Source: Leptospira fainei serovar Hurstbridge str. BUT 6 (GTDB lineage: Bacteria > Spirochaetota > Leptospiria > Leptospirales > Leptospiraceae). From it: DNA of 64,000 nucleotides. The stretch covers positions 62,001 to 126,000 of the forward strand of contig NZ_AKWZ02000004.1 in NCBI RefSeq assembly GCF_000306235.2, written 5' to 3'. This document shows, in pieces, positions 47,467-56,885 of this stretch. A program made the position numbers and the translations under genes. The notes below the pieces were generated by a model. The model was not told the origin of the DNA. It saw only the letters and a list, made by a program, of their open reading frames with translations, and searched no databases. The first letter of the stretch is position 1. Every line of letters begins with the position of its first letter.

Positions 47467-48085
47467 CCCGAAAGCGCTTACAAGAGAAGAAGTCGAATAT
47501 TATTATTCGCTTTTGCAAGAAGAAGTAACCGAATACAATTGCGGTTCCTTATGTGCACCCACCAACGGGGGAATTCCTATTTGTTGCCAAGCGGATAACG
47601 CACTCCCCGCATTGTATAAATCCGAATATGAAATGCTTTCGGAAAGGACGGATCTTTGGAAGGAATACGTTCCGGTCACAAAAGAGGAAAAAAAGGAATT
47701 CGCCGAATACGACCAAAGAAAAATTACGTTTTGCGAATGCAAAGGCGTCGCACACTGCGAAAGGGAAAATCGTTCCGTTAGTTGTCGCACATTTCCTTTA
47801 GAACCGTATTTGGATACAAGAGGCGTGATCGTAGGATTAGTTTTCATGAAAGAATTCACTTCTAAATGTCCGCTAACCTCCCGTGAGAAGGATATTCGCC
47901 AAGAATTTATAGACAATCATTTCCTTTTCTGGGAAAAACTTCTCTTTAGATTGGAATCCGAATACGAAGTCTATTGGGATTCCAGCAGAGCATACCGACG
48001 ATGGCGCAAGAGAACAGGCAATGATTTTCCGATCTTATACCCGAGCCATTTAAAAGGTAAAGAATATCTAAAGCAATATATCTAG
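47444..48085 (+). CDS. Cysteine-rich protein resembling YkgJ-type metal-chelating proteins
   Basis: The 213-aa cytoplasmic protein has clustered cysteines: YNCGSLCAPTN, IPICCQAD, ITFCECKGVAHCE, VSCRTFPLEPYL and SKCPLTSRE. The spacing with a final C-R-x-F-P resembles the YkgJ/Fe-S or zinc-chelating family, but its usual order is altered, so I give this as a resemblance only. It overlaps the J-domain-like gene by 23 bp and converges with the repeat coiled-coil gene, overlapping it by 18 bp at the ends. Role unknown; metal binding is likely. Confidence 0.7.
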   Translation: MKRAAKLDPKALTREEVEYYYSLLQEEVTEYNCGSLCAPTNGGIPICCQADNALPALYKSEYEMLSERTDLWKEYVPVTKEEKKEFAEYDQRKITFCECKGVAHCERENRSVSCRTFPLEPYLDTRGVIVGLVFMKEFTSKCPLTSREKDIRQEFIDNHFLFWEKLLFRLESEYEVYWDSSRAYRRWRKRTGNDFPILYPSHLKGKEYLKQYI

Positions 48086-48946
48086 ATAGCGCAACATCTT
48101 ATCGACTAATTTGAAAATGATCGGTAAGATAGCCGCTATCCCTAATAGACTGGTAAAGATCCATCGCGTCTGATTTGCAATGGCAGCATGGATGTCCACT
48201 TTCAAACCAGCTATATCAGTTCGTATTTCCGTCCGGAAGGTTTCGAATTTTACATCCATCCGGGCAAATCTCTCAGTCATATCTGCTCGTAAAGTTTCAA
48301 TCTTTAGATCAGTCTTTGCGAATCTTTCAGTCATATCTGATCTTAGAAATTCAATCTTCGCATCCGTCTCTGCAAATCTTTCGGTCATATCCGACCGCAA
48401 TGTTTCAATCTTTAAATCAGTCTTTGCGAATCTTTCAATCATGTCCGACCGTAATGTTTCAATCTTCACATCTGTCTGTGCAAATCTTTCGGTCATATCC
48501 GACCGTAATGTTTCAATCTTTAGATCAGTCTTTGCGAATCTTTCAGTCATATCTGATCGTAGAAATTCAATCTTCGCATCCGTCTCTGCAAATCTTTCTG
48601 TCATATCTGCTTTCTGAATTTTGATCTCAACGACCGTTGATCCAAACTTCTCAATCATCTGGCTACGAAGAATCTCAATTCTTGATTCAACATTCGTAAA
48701 TCCTCCCTGAACATTTTCCCGGAGGTCTAAGAATTGTCGGCCTACATCTAAGTTTGATTGCTGCATTTCTAACCGTAATTTTCCCGACTCTTCCGCAATT
48801 GATTTGGCGAAATGATTCGAAACCCGGCTTTCCAAAAATTCCGTTTCGGCTTCAAATGCATGATTTAGTAGGTCGATAAACTGATTCGATTCGTCCAGTC
48901 CCAGGACGTCTTTCAATCGTTTCGGGAGGTCTCCTATAAAAATCAT
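48068..48946 (-). CDS. Coiled-coil protein with 18-aa tandem repeats and C-terminal anchor
   Basis: The frame opens at 49066, but the ATG at 48946 has AGGAG seven bases upstream, giving 292 aa. After an N-terminal globular part (FIGDLPKRLKDVLGLDES) and a helical region, residues ~110-240 are tandem copies of an 18-residue unit (MTERFAKTDLKIETLRSD), two types of unit alternating. A final helix (WIFTSLLGIAAILPIIFKLVD) anchors it in the membrane. The layout recalls the DUF1640/CCDC90-like and Bdr-like coiled-coil proteins. Function unknown; repeat number may vary between strains. Its 3' end overlaps the convergent Cys-rich gene by 18 bp. Confidence 0.8.
   Translation of the reverse strand: MIFIGDLPKRLKDVLGLDESNQFIDLLNHAFEAETEFLESRVSNHFAKSIAEESGKLRLEMQQSNLDVGRQFLDLRENVQGGFTNVESRIEILRSQMIEKFGSTVVEIKIQKADMTERFAETDAKIEFLRSDMTERFAKTDLKIETLRSDMTERFAQTDVKIETLRSDMIERFAKTDLKIETLRSDMTERFAETDAKIEFLRSDMTERFAKTDLKIETLRADMTERFARMDVKFETFRTEIRTDIAGLKVDIHAAIANQTRWIFTSLLGIAAILPIIFKLVDKMLRYLDILL
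48267..48590. repeat. 54-bp tandem repeat array within the coiled-coil gene
   Basis: Six full units of 54 bp in register with the codons (18 aa), each beginning AATCTTTC on the plus strand; a diverged unit precedes (from 48213) and another follows (to about 48640). Units 2 and 6 are nearly identical to each other, as are 1 and 5, suggesting a duplicated higher-order block of about 216 bp. Confidence 0.85.
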
Positions 48947-49090
48947 TTTACTTCTCCTGAATGAACTCTGCAAGTTTTTTACTCTTTCCTCAAGTTCAGG
49001 TAATAAAAGAAGTGAAATGATCGCTCTTTTTAGGAACGAATTATATATTAAGGAATAATGATTCACCTATATTGGAATCATTATTCCGAC

Positions 49091-49930
49091 TTAATGTTTC
49101 TCTAGTTTGGCAGCCTCGTAGGCAATGATGGCCGCTTTTCGGGTGGTCCCCCATCTATATCTATTTAATACTCCTGTTTTACGAATAACCCGATGGCATG
49201 GGATTAAATATGCTAGAGGATTTTTGGCCACCGCAGAGGCAACCGCTCGGACCGATCGTTTCGAACCTGTGCGCTCCGCAAGATCCTCATACGAAATTAG
49301 AGCCCCTTCCGGAATCGCCATTAAGGCTTCCCATACCTTCACTTGGAAATTCGTTCCGAAGAGATGAATTTTTATTCTATTCCGAGAAGGTGAGAACAAT
49401 TCCTTGAGATCGGACGTGGCATTCGCATCCTCTATGAGTTCAGCGTTTTTCCATTTCCTGCGAAAGGTTTGTTCGATTTCGGAGATCGTTAAATCGTCCA
49501 CGAAATGCAATTCGCAAATCCCTTTGTCGGTTTTTGCCGCGAACATATTTCCGAACGGACTCGGATGAATTCCATAACGAATTTTTAAATCTTTTCCGTT
49601 CGTTTTCCATTGACCGGGCGTCACGGCCTCGGTCGTAACGAATAAGTCGTGAAGCCTTCCGGTTCCGTTCATTCCGAGCGATAGAGCCGTATCCAAAGCA
49701 CTCGAGCTTTTTTGCATTATCTCTTTCGCATATTCACGCCTTAGAAACTGCAAATACCGTTTCGGCGGAAGACCGGCCCATTCCGAAAAAATTCGATTAA
49801 AATGATATTCCGATAATCCTGCAACGGAGGCTAATTCGATTAAGTCAGGCTGCTCCGGAAAAACCGAATCGATGTATTCGATCACTCTGGCGACCGTTCG
49901 ATAATATTCCGCCGATTTCTTTAAGTTCAT
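49091..49930 (-). CDS. AraC-HTH/O6-alkylguanine-DNA methyltransferase fusion
   Basis: The 279-aa protein combines an N-terminal AraC-type HTH (~10-110: LIELASVAGLSEYHFNRIFSE, then WAGLPPKRYLQFLRREYA) with a C-terminal methyltransferase domain whose active site is NPLAYLIPCHRVIRKTG (the acceptor Cys in PCHRV), preceded by VKVWEALMAIPEGALISY. This is the Ada layout without the N-terminal Zn-Cys phosphotriester domain. It therefore repairs alkylated guanine and may regulate genes in a different way from Ada. It overlaps the alpha/beta hydrolase gene by 4 bp (ATGA), following it in the operon. Confidence 0.92.
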   Translation of the reverse strand: MNLKKSAEYYRTVARVIEYIDSVFPEQPDLIELASVAGLSEYHFNRIFSEWAGLPPKRYLQFLRREYAKEIMQKSSSALDTALSLGMNGTGRLHDLFVTTEAVTPGQWKTNGKDLKIRYGIHPSPFGNMFAAKTDKGICELHFVDDLTISEIEQTFRRKWKNAELIEDANATSDLKELFSPSRNRIKIHLFGTNFQVKVWEALMAIPEGALISYEDLAERTGSKRSVRAVASAVAKNPLAYLIPCHRVIRKTGVLNRYRWGTTRKAAIIAYEAAKLEKH

Positions 49931-50664
49931 TTTTTATCCAACCAATCGCAAATATCGGTCACAATTTGCCCTATAGAACTTTCCGTAATCATCCAATGGG
50001 ATGTGTTCTCGTAAACCTTATAACCGGCAGCATATCGATCGGCAAATTTTCGCAAAGATTCGGCGTTTACGATCCTATCCTTCTCCGCAGCGGCCACAAA
50101 AACAGGACATTCGATCTGAGATTTGGAAGTATACGCGGTCCGAGAAATTTTTCCCGGAAGAACGCATTCGCGCACTACAAACGGATTTTCATTCAAAAAA
50201 GAAGGATATAAGTCTTCTCTCTCTTTACTGGATAAACACTGATAAATCCAAGTGGAAAATCCGGATAGACTCGGCCTGGATGACTTCGTAAAAAATCTCG
50301 AAATGAATGTTAAATATATTCCGAAAGCGATCGCATGTAAGCCAGGCCGATTGTATTTTGCGGGTACGACGGGACTGAGAAGGATCAATGCTTTAGGTTT
50401 TACCCGTGCTGCAATGATTTGCGCTAATAATCCTCCAAACGAATGACCTATCAGAATCGTATTCTCCCAATCGATGCTTTGTTTTTGCAGTATTTCCAGA
50501 TATCGATTCGAATCGGGTAATACATCCCCTTCTTCCATGACCCCGTCGTTTCGTAATTCCGGGATCGAATACGTATACCCTCTTTCCTGAAACTTTTTTG
50601 CCATCGGAACGTATAAGCTACTCCGACACCATAAACCCTGTGCAATAACCACGTTTTTTTCCAT
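49927..50664 (-). CDS. Alpha/beta hydrolase
   Basis: The 245-aa protein shows the alpha/beta hydrolase core: GLWCRSSLYVPMAKKFQ near the oxyanion loop, nucleophile elbow LIGHSFGGLLAQ (Ser), acid residue in VAAAEKDRIVNAE, and His in ENTSHWMITES. No signal peptide. Substrate unknown (esterase or lipase-like). It precedes the AraC-MGMT gene with a 4-bp overlap and is divergent from the TetR gene, whose operator may control this pair too. GGAGG lies rather far (14 bases) from the ATG. Confidence 0.87.
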   Translation of the reverse strand: MEKNVVIAQGLWCRSSLYVPMAKKFQERGYTYSIPELRNDGVMEEGDVLPDSNRYLEILQKQSIDWENTILIGHSFGGLLAQIIAARVKPKALILLSPVVPAKYNRPGLHAIAFGIYLTFISRFFTKSSRPSLSGFSTWIYQCLSSKEREDLYPSFLNENPFVVRECVLPGKISRTAYTSKSQIECPVFVAAAEKDRIVNAESLRKFADRYAAGYKVYENTSHWMITESSIGQIVTDICDWLDKK

Positions 50665-50737
50665 AAATGGAGAATATACCTCCTGGAGACCGTCCTCAAC
50701 CCGGTTCTTGCTATTTTGAGCCTGAATTTTTTATGTT

Positions 50738-50745
50738 GACCGGTC
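50738..50745. promoter_or_regulatory. TetR operator of the LmrA/YxaF type
   Basis: GACCGGTC is a perfect palindrome within TTGACCGGTCTA. LmrA/YxaF-type TetR regulators are known to bind TAGACCRGTCTA-like sites, and the adjacent TetR has that subgroup's N-terminal pattern. It lies 28 bases upstream of the TetR ATG and 74 bases from the divergent hydrolase start, so it could regulate both directions. Confidence 0.62.
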
Positions 50746-50772
50746 TATTTATTTAATGTTCGATGGAAATCT

Positions 50773-51351
50773 ATGGGCGAAAAGGGTGAAAAATCCAGGG
50801 ATAGAATGGTTCGAGCAATGGCTGAAGCGCTGGAAACACGCGGCTATTCCGGGACCGGTTTAAACGACATCGTCGAGGCGTCGGGAGCTCCGAAAGGATC
50901 CATTTATTTCCATTTTCCGGGAGGTAAAGAGGAATTAGCGACGGAAGCTTTATCGAGTTCGGGCGAAGAAATGGGGGAATTTTTCCAGCGAGTATTGAAG
51001 AACTCGAAAAGCGCTGCTAACGGTATCGAAAATATTTTACAATCCCTCGAGACAAAACTGATCGCTTCTAACTTTTCCAAAGGCTGCCCGATTTCCACAA
51101 CTGCAAACGAAACCGCCTCGGAAGACGGAGCCGTAAACGAAATCTGTCAAAATATATTCAAAAATTGGAATGCGAAACTGGAGCTTTTCTTGAGAAATTC
51201 CGGATACGGAAAAGTTCGAGCCCGAGAGCTTTCCCTCGTTTTACTTTCCCTAATGGAGGGCGCGATACTACTTTCTAGAACAAGCAGGGATGTTCGCCCC
51301 CTTCGCTCAGCGGCAAAAGCCGCAAAACAATTACTTAATGCAGAGGAATAA
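50773..51351 (+). CDS. TetR family regulator (LmrA/YxaF-like)
   Basis: The 192-aa protein has a TetR HTH at ~10-55 (YSGTGLNDIVEASGAPKGSIYFHFPGGKEELA); the APKGSIYFHFPGGKEELA string is typical of the LmrA/YxaF subgroup. The C-terminal half contains KGCPISTTANETA, also a feature of this subgroup. It probably represses its own operon and perhaps the divergent hydrolase-MGMT pair through GACCGGTC at 50738-50745. The metallo-hydrolase gene follows after 3 bp, so they are co-transcribed. Ligand unknown. Confidence 0.9.
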   Translation: MGEKGEKSRDRMVRAMAEALETRGYSGTGLNDIVEASGAPKGSIYFHFPGGKEELATEALSSSGEEMGEFFQRVLKNSKSAANGIENILQSLETKLIASNFSKGCPISTTANETASEDGAVNEICQNIFKNWNAKLELFLRNSGYGKVRARELSLVLLSLMEGAILLSRTSRDVRPLRSAAKAAKQLLNAEE

Positions 51352-51354
51352 AAT

Positions 51355-52323
51355 ATGAAATCATTAAAAATAATCCTGATCGTTCTGATTATCTTTACGG
51401 CGTCTCAGTTCTACCTTCTCGGATTTCCAAGATTGGCGATCCCCTCCGTTTCGACGGTGTCCGAAACGGTATCCGATCCTCGCGCTTCCAAGGAGGACTT
51501 TCGACCCGATATCCGTTTTTCGCTCATTAAGACCGGCGAAGGGAACACCCTGGAGGCGTTTATCGTAGAAGGCGGGTCAATATTCAAAAAACGTAAAATA
51601 ATTCACACCGCCGTGTTAGTGCAGCATCCGAAAGGAACTCTTTTATTCGATTCGGGATTAGGAACCCGTGTCGCGGACGAATTTAAGCAACATGAATTTT
51701 ATAAAAGACCTCTACTCGCGTACAAAAACGATCGCCCCGCGATTAGTCAATTGAAAGAGGCGGGCTTTGATTCTCGAAAAATCCAGTCCATATTTCTTTC
51801 CCATTTGCATTGGGATCATGCCAGCGGAATTAAAGATTTTCCTTGGGCGAAAATTTACACCACATCCGCGGAGAAGGAATTCGCCTCGTCGCACGACGGA
51901 AAAAAGAAAGGATACATATCTTCTCAATTTTCCGGAGATGAGGTGGCTTGGGGGAATATAATCTTTAATGATGGACCCTACGAGAACTACGAAAGTAGTA
52001 AAGATTGGTTTGGAGACGGAAGTCTGGTCTTTGTCCCGATTAAAGGTCACACGCCCGGCTCCGTGGGAGCATTCATAAATATCTCCGGAGAGCGTAGATA
52101 TTTTTTTACAGGAGATACCACCTGGTCCCAGGAAGGATTCAGCTTTCCAGCCCACAAACCTAGAGCTGCGAGATGGATCGCCGACAACAATCCGAATCTT
52201 TTGGGCGAAGAATTGGAAAAAGTTCATCAATTACTAACGCGTTATCCGAAATTACAGATCGTACCCGCCCACGACGCGACGATCCAAGAGAGGCTTGGAT
52301 TTTTTCCGAATTGGATTCGATAA
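51355..52323 (+). CDS. Membrane-anchored metallo-beta-lactamase-fold hydrolase
   Basis: The 322-aa protein has an N-terminal hydrophobic helix (IILIVLIIFTASQFYLLG), likely a signal or anchor, then an MBL domain: LLFDSGLG, the metal motif LSHLHWDHASG (HxHxDH), VPIKGHTPGSVG, FTGDTTWSQEG and VPAHDA, all the expected ligands. This set fits the lactonase-like branch (AHL-lactonase-like proteins), though the substrate is open. It sits 3 bp after the TetR gene, so it is probably the target of that regulator and induced by its ligand. Confidence 0.9.
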   Translation: MKSLKIILIVLIIFTASQFYLLGFPRLAIPSVSTVSETVSDPRASKEDFRPDIRFSLIKTGEGNTLEAFIVEGGSIFKKRKIIHTAVLVQHPKGTLLFDSGLGTRVADEFKQHEFYKRPLLAYKNDRPAISQLKEAGFDSRKIQSIFLSHLHWDHASGIKDFPWAKIYTTSAEKEFASSHDGKKKGYISSQFSGDEVAWGNIIFNDGPYENYESSKDWFGDGSLVFVPIKGHTPGSVGAFINISGERRYFFTGDTTWSQEGFSFPAHKPRAARWIADNNPNLLGEELEKVHQLLTRYPKLQIVPAHDATIQERLGFFPNWIR

Positions 52324-52354
52324 AACGCACGAAAGAGAATTCAAGAAATTGATT

Positions 52355-53023
52355 TTATTGATCGTATCGAAAAATAAAGCGAAAAAGCAAGAGCTCATAA
52401 CCTAGAATTTGTATATCCAATTTATTCTCCCCCGGCACTATGCATCCTTTTTGAAATGTGGCGATGATTCGCCTGGTCTCCTCTTCGTAGTAAGGCCGGG
52501 CTTTTTTACGCGGTTTTACTAACATCGCATAACTTTCGCTAGGATTTTTAGGGAATCTCTCTAATGTTTGAAACAAACTTTCCGGAAAAACTACGTAAGT
52601 ATAAGGAATTTCCAATTTGTCGATCGCGTCGCATTCTCCTAATCGAACTCCTGTCTCCCCCAACTCGGTAACTTCGCGTCCGCCGAATTTAGGACGAATC
52701 GTGATCAGGAACGCCCGCTTTCCGAATCGTTCTAATTCCGAAAAACCTTCTTGAATATGATCTCGGTCAAAGTCCGGTCGGGAAAAATTATTCGGATCGG
52801 AAAGGATCTTTTTTAATTTGTCCCCCCAAATTTCGGAGGCAACGACCGCGTAAGAACCGTTCCAAGTCTGCCCATCAGGGATCCCTTTCTTAAACTCGTT
52901 TTCGGGAGGTAATTCATCGAAGGAAGTACGAACATTCGCACGACAATCGATACAAATTAGGCATAGGAAAACAAAAAGTAGGAATACGTTCATAGAGATG
53001 CGATTGCAGGAAAAAAGGGGCAT
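52355..53023 (-). CDS. Exported hypothetical protein
   Basis: A 222-aa protein with a hydrophobic N-terminus (NVFLLFVFLCLICIDCRAN), a signal peptide and possibly a lipobox-like Cys (CIDC). The first ATG at 53023 has GGAAGA upstream; an internal ATG at 52993 lacks one. The mature part has strands (RAFLITIRPKF, YTYVVFPESLFQTL, DIQILGYELLLFRFIF) but no recognised domain. It is convergent with the metallo-hydrolase gene (31 bp) and stands 49 bp after the HEAT protein gene on the same strand, so it may extend the ribH-nusB operon. Confidence 0.65.
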   Translation of the reverse strand: MPLFSCNRISMNVFLLFVFLCLICIDCRANVRTSFDELPPENEFKKGIPDGQTWNGSYAVVASEIWGDKLKKILSDPNNFSRPDFDRDHIQEGFSELERFGKRAFLITIRPKFGGREVTELGETGVRLGECDAIDKLEIPYTYVVFPESLFQTLERFPKNPSESYAMLVKPRKKARPYYEEETRRIIATFQKGCIVPGENKLDIQILGYELLLFRFIFRYDQ

Positions 53024-53072
53024 TGATCTTCCATAATTTTCCGAAACAGTTCGTAACTAAGATCTGAAAACT

Positions 53073-54404
53073 CTAACGAGCGGTCTTGATAAGCAAAATT
53101 TCACGAGTGGCTCTTTCCAACTCATGTTTTACTTCCGGAGTCTTTTCGAAAACATAGGCGTCGAACAGTCCGGGTAAACATTCCGGATCACCGATAATTC
53201 GAATCGTATCTACGGCTTGCAAGCGTAACGTAAGTTTCTCCTTCTTATTTGAAGCGAACGTTATCAGAGCAGGAACAGTCGTCTTTTCTTTCAGATCGCC
53301 AACGGCTCGTAAAATGGAAAGTTTTACGTCGATGTTCCTTTCTTTATCCAAAATTCTTTTTAAATCGACCGAACCCGGATTAAACCCGAGTTTACCGATA
53401 GCTTCGGCGGCCTTGGATCGTAAAAAAGGTTCTTTATCATTTTCTAAAACTGTAATAAGCCCCTGCCCTCCTCCGTGATTTCCCAATTCAAGTAAAAGAT
53501 CTATCAATCTAATTTTTAAGCTGTTTACGGTCTCTTTAGATAATTGTTCCGAAACGGACTTTGCTCCAGATTTGTCTACGAAGGGAAATAAAGCCTCGGC
53601 ACACACGGCCCGAAGATCGGGATTTTGTTCGGTAATCCCTTTATAAAATAAGGAAATATATTGCCTATTTTTTCTGTCTTTCAGGACCTCGAGAGCTTGC
53701 AGACGAACATCCTCATCTTCGTCACTTGCCGCCATTTTTGGAATCAATCCCCGAGAGTCTTGGAGATTGTTCTTCAGTAACGTGGATATGAATTTTCTTC
53801 TCAACGCCGGACTTTCATCGGTCGAGAACTTATTTATCAAATTTTGGACTCTTTCATCCTTAATCCAAATGGAAGATTCTAAAAAGTACTCTCGATAAAT
53901 CGGATTGGGAGAATTGGCCAAATCCAAAACATTCGGCATGGCGCGATCATCCTTCATGACCTGAACGCATCTATATGCAATCTGCCTAAGCTCGTAATCC
54001 GTATGAGTCAAACCGGTAATTACGGCATAGATCAGTCTTTTTTCTTTCTTTCTTTCGGCTAGTTCCAGGATTTTCTTTTGAAGCTCGACGTTTTTCGTTA
54101 TTTTAAACAAGGCCTCGGCTTCTCCGCTCCAATTCGGAGCGAGCGAATCCAAATCGTCGATATCGGAGAATAATCCGAGTATTGCAAACTGCGTATCCTC
54201 TCTCGAATTCGGATTCGAAAGAATCCGAGGTAGTTCCCGAACAAGATCCAACCTTGCGCGGCTGCGGATCTCTTGGATGGATTTCGCCTGCTTTCTTCCA
54301 TCGGATATAACATCCTCTTTGAAAGGATCTTTTACCTCCTCAGAATGTACGAAGGAGGTAATGACGAAGAAGCAAAAGAAGAGAAGGAAGGAAATCCGTC
54401 TCAG
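53073..54404 (-). CDS. Exported HEAT-repeat protein with a probable CTG start
   Basis: Only a TTG at 54251 offers a conventional start (392 aa), and it lacks any RBS. The frame stays open upstream to 54404, where CTG overlaps the upstream TPR gene stop as CTGA; GGAGG lies seven bases before it. Starting there gives 443 aa beginning with two arginines and a hydrophobic core ([17 protein letters not shown]), a normal signal peptide. The mature part is a chain of HEAT repeats ([57 protein letters not shown]), a protein-binding scaffold, here in the periplasm. No catalytic domain. See the finding about the start codon. Confidence 0.75.
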   Translation of the reverse strand: MRRISFLLFFCFFVITSFVHSEEVKDPFKEDVISDGRKQAKSIQEIRSRARLDLVRELPRILSNPNSREDTQFAILGLFSDIDDLDSLAPNWSGEAEALFKITKNVELQKKILELAERKKEKRLIYAVITGLTHTDYELRQIAYRCVQVMKDDRAMPNVLDLANSPNPIYREYFLESSIWIKDERVQNLINKFSTDESPALRRKFISTLLKNNLQDSRGLIPKMAASDEDEDVRLQALEVLKDRKNRQYISLFYKGITEQNPDLRAVCAEALFPFVDKSGAKSVSEQLSKETVNSLKIRLIDLLLELGNHGGGQGLITVLENDKEPFLRSKAAEAIGKLGFNPGSVDLKRILDKERNIDVKLSILRAVGDLKEKTTVPALITFASNKKEKLTLRLQAVDTIRIIGDPECLPGLFDAYVFEKTPEVKHELERATREILLIKTAR

Positions 54405-56470
54405 AAAACTCCCTCCCGTTGCGACGAACCTTCTAACGCGGCAGAAGCAGCACGCTTATTATCGTAAGCTTCCGTATTGGAAGGATCCAAATCTATGGAG
54501 TTTTGAAACGCTCGAACAGCTTTTTTATATTCTCCATTCTTATAATAAGCAACGCCTAGATAATTGTACGCCGTCGATGCGGTTTTGGGTTTTACTTCGG
54601 AGCGAACGATCGCGGTCAATTCCTCGATAGCCTTTTCGCGATCCAAAACGGAATTGGAGTCCAATAAAATTTTCGTCAGAACTAAGCGACCTTCGTAATC
54701 GTCCGGATTCATATGCGCGGATCGATACGCCTCGTCCTTTGCCCTGTTCCGCAAATCCGGATCCTTGGACTTGTTATATAATAAGGCAAGCTTCTTATGT
54801 GCCTGCTGTAATTCCGCGCTATTCCGAGATTGATTCAATATTTGTAATAGGATTTTTTCCGCGCTCGAAGTTTGATTCGAACCGATATACGCTTCCGCTA
54901 ATTTAAGAGCCACCTTATAATAGTCTTCCTTCTGTTTAAACAGAGCGGAATACTCTTCGATTGCTTCGCGATAGAATTTATTTTCTAGATAATAATCGCC
55001 TAAAGCTTCCTTAGGCTTGATATCCGTAGGATCTAAATACGCCGATTTCCGGAAATTCTCAATCGCTTGCACTCCGTTGCCGGTATGTTTGTATACCAAG
55101 CCGAGATTATAATAGGCCTTTGCATTTTTAGGGTTGATATCCAACACGCGATTCAGGTACGTTACGGCTTCCCCATACCGTTCCATTTGGTCCAATACCA
55201 CGCCCAAATTGATCAGAGCGGTTTCGGTAAAACTATCTCCGGGAGTCGAGTCGACGATTCTCCGATACGTCTCTTCGGCAGCGAGTAAATCACCTCGATT
55301 ATAATACGTTTCCGCCAATTGAAAAAGTAAGTCTAAATTGTTCGGATTGTATTTTAAACCTTTATGAAGAGCATCTATAGATTGCTCTCCTTGATTTAAT
55401 TGTTCGAATGATTCCGCAATGGATCTGAAAATCTCCGGATCCGAAGCGCCGGCTAACTTGGCCATCTCAAGATATTTTAACGCTTCTTCCATCTTTCCGT
55501 TCTTTTTTAATACTACGGAAAGGTTATATAGAGCTTTTGCATCGTTTGGAGAAAGAGTCGCGGCTTCTCGAAAATAATGTTCCGCCGAGCCGTAATCCCC
55601 GCGATTATAAGCGATATTTCCCAAATACGCGCTGGAAAGAGCGGATAACTTTCCTCCCCTGGATTTTAGAATTACCAGCTTGAATTGCTCTTCTGCCTGA
55701 GGAAGTTCCCCTTTTTTAAAATAGCTAACGGCTAAGTTATAGGCCAGATATGGATCATCGGGTGAGGTAGATAATCCCCGCTTATAGGCGTCAATAGCCG
55801 CGTCCGGGTCGTTGATTTCATTGAATAAATTCCCGGCTAAAAGAGCGATCCGCGGATCATCGGGGGCAAGCTCTTTGGCTTTCATCGCGGTAGATCTTGC
55901 ATCCGCGAATTGACCGTTATGCTTATAGGCTAGAGTAAGATTATAATATGCGTGAACGTTTTTGGGATCGTAGAGTACCGCTTTTTGCAAGCGTTCGATC
56001 GCTAACGGAAATCTCCCGGCTTCGTCGTGAATGACTCCGAGAACCGTAAGCGCCACCGACTTCTCCTGTTCTGTCGAAGGTCCGTTTAGAAATTCGGTAC
56101 AATAATCGAAAGCCTGTCGAGTGAATCTCTCTTTATAAAGATTGATGCATTTGGTTAGCTGCGGATTAGCGCTGCCTTCCGGAAGATAGGGCCTTTCCAA
56201 AAGTCTACTGATATCTCCTTTGGGAGCCAGTAAATCTTTGCTTCCGGAAAAACTTCCACCTATTAAATCCGTTTGACGATGAGTATAGTAGTACCATCCC
56301 GCGGCCAAGAATGCGAGAAGCACCAAGAGTATCATCGCACCCCAGAAAAATGCTAATTTATTATAAGTACGACGAGGCCGAAATTCTTCCGGCTCCTCAC
56401 CGTAATAGGCTGAGGCTTTAGGTTCTTCCGTCTCCAGGAAGATCCGGTTTTTGCGGATCGGGTTTTCCAT
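54401..56470 (-). CDS. Membrane-anchored TPR repeat protein
   Basis: The 689-aa protein has a cytoplasmic N-terminal ~38 residues, one membrane helix (~40-62: [21 protein letters not shown]), and then some 14 or more TPR units to the end ([85 protein letters not shown]). It is a classical protein-interaction scaffold facing the periplasm. The start ATG lies 53 bases inside nusB. Its stop overlaps the HEAT gene as CTGA, and both are scaffolds, so the two products may form one complex. Same operon as nusB and ribH. Confidence 0.87.
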   Translation of the reverse strand: MENPIRKNRIFLETEEPKASAYYGEEPEEFRPRRTYNKLAFFWGAMILLVLLAFLAAGWYYYTHRQTDLIGGSFSGSKDLLAPKGDISRLLERPYLPEGSANPQLTKCINLYKERFTRQAFDYCTEFLNGPSTEQEKSVALTVLGVIHDEAGRFPLAIERLQKAVLYDPKNVHAYYNLTLAYKHNGQFADARSTAMKAKELAPDDPRIALLAGNLFNEINDPDAAIDAYKRGLSTSPDDPYLAYNLAVSYFKKGELPQAEEQFKLVILKSRGGKLSALSSAYLGNIAYNRGDYGSAEHYFREAATLSPNDAKALYNLSVVLKKNGKMEEALKYLEMAKLAGASDPEIFRSIAESFEQLNQGEQSIDALHKGLKYNPNNLDLLFQLAETYYNRGDLLAAEETYRRIVDSTPGDSFTETALINLGVVLDQMERYGEAVTYLNRVLDINPKNAKAYYNLGLVYKHTGNGVQAIENFRKSAYLDPTDIKPKEALGDYYLENKFYREAIEEYSALFKQKEDYYKVALKLAEAYIGSNQTSSAEKILLQILNQSRNSAELQQAHKKLALLYNKSKDPDLRNRAKDEAYRSAHMNPDDYEGRLVLTKILLDSNSVLDREKAIEELTAIVRSEVKPKTASTAYNYLGVAYYKNGEYKKAVRAFQNSIDLDPSNTEAYDNKRAASAALEGSSQREGVF

Positions 56471-56882
56471 GTCGGTTGGTCTCGTATTGAAGAATGGAGT
56501 TCAGGATTCCATTAATGAACGGAACCGAATTTTCGCTCTCAAACTCTTTGGTTAGCTCAACCGCTTCGTCGATCACGACTGTAGGCGGGATTTCCATTGA
56601 GTTAAGCAGCCCGTAGATGGATAAGCGCAATATACACTTATTCACCGGGGAAATTCTTTCAAAATCCCAATTCCTCGAGTACTTCTTGATTAGAGTATCG
56701 ATGGCCTCGCCGTTTTTCACAACCCCATTTATAATCGAAACGGCAAAATCCCTCTCATCCTTTTCGATTTTTTTGTCGTACCATTTGAATTTTAAGACTT
56801 CGGATAAGGGCGGTTTCACTAATTCCAGCTGATAAAGCGCCATCACGGCGATCTCCCTGGACTTCCTGCGGGAAGTGGACAT
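56418..56882 (-). CDS. nusB: Transcription antitermination factor NusB
   Basis: The 154-aa product matches Nus[19 protein letters not shown] at the start, then [36 protein letters not shown] and [33 protein letters not shown], the conserved core. With NusE it binds boxA RNA and supports rRNA transcription. About 15-20 residues at its C-terminus, rich in Pro and Lys, lie in the overlap with the TPR gene and are probably lineage-specific. It follows ribH by 3 bp, a pairing common across bacteria. Confidence 0.95.
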   Translation of the reverse strand: MSTSRRKSREIAVMALYQLELVKPPLSEVLKFKWYDKKIEKDERDFAVSIINGVVKNGEAIDTLIKKYSRNWDFERISPVNKCILRLSIYGLLNSMEIPPTVVIDEAVELTKEFESENSVPFINGILNSILQYETNRHGKPDPQKPDLPGDGRT

Positions 56883-56885
56883 GGA

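Noticed and set aside
48175..48624. Two long plus-strand open frames opposite the coiled-coil gene
   Set aside because: They are by-products of the 54-bp in-frame repeat and have repetitive low-complexity translations with no RBS.
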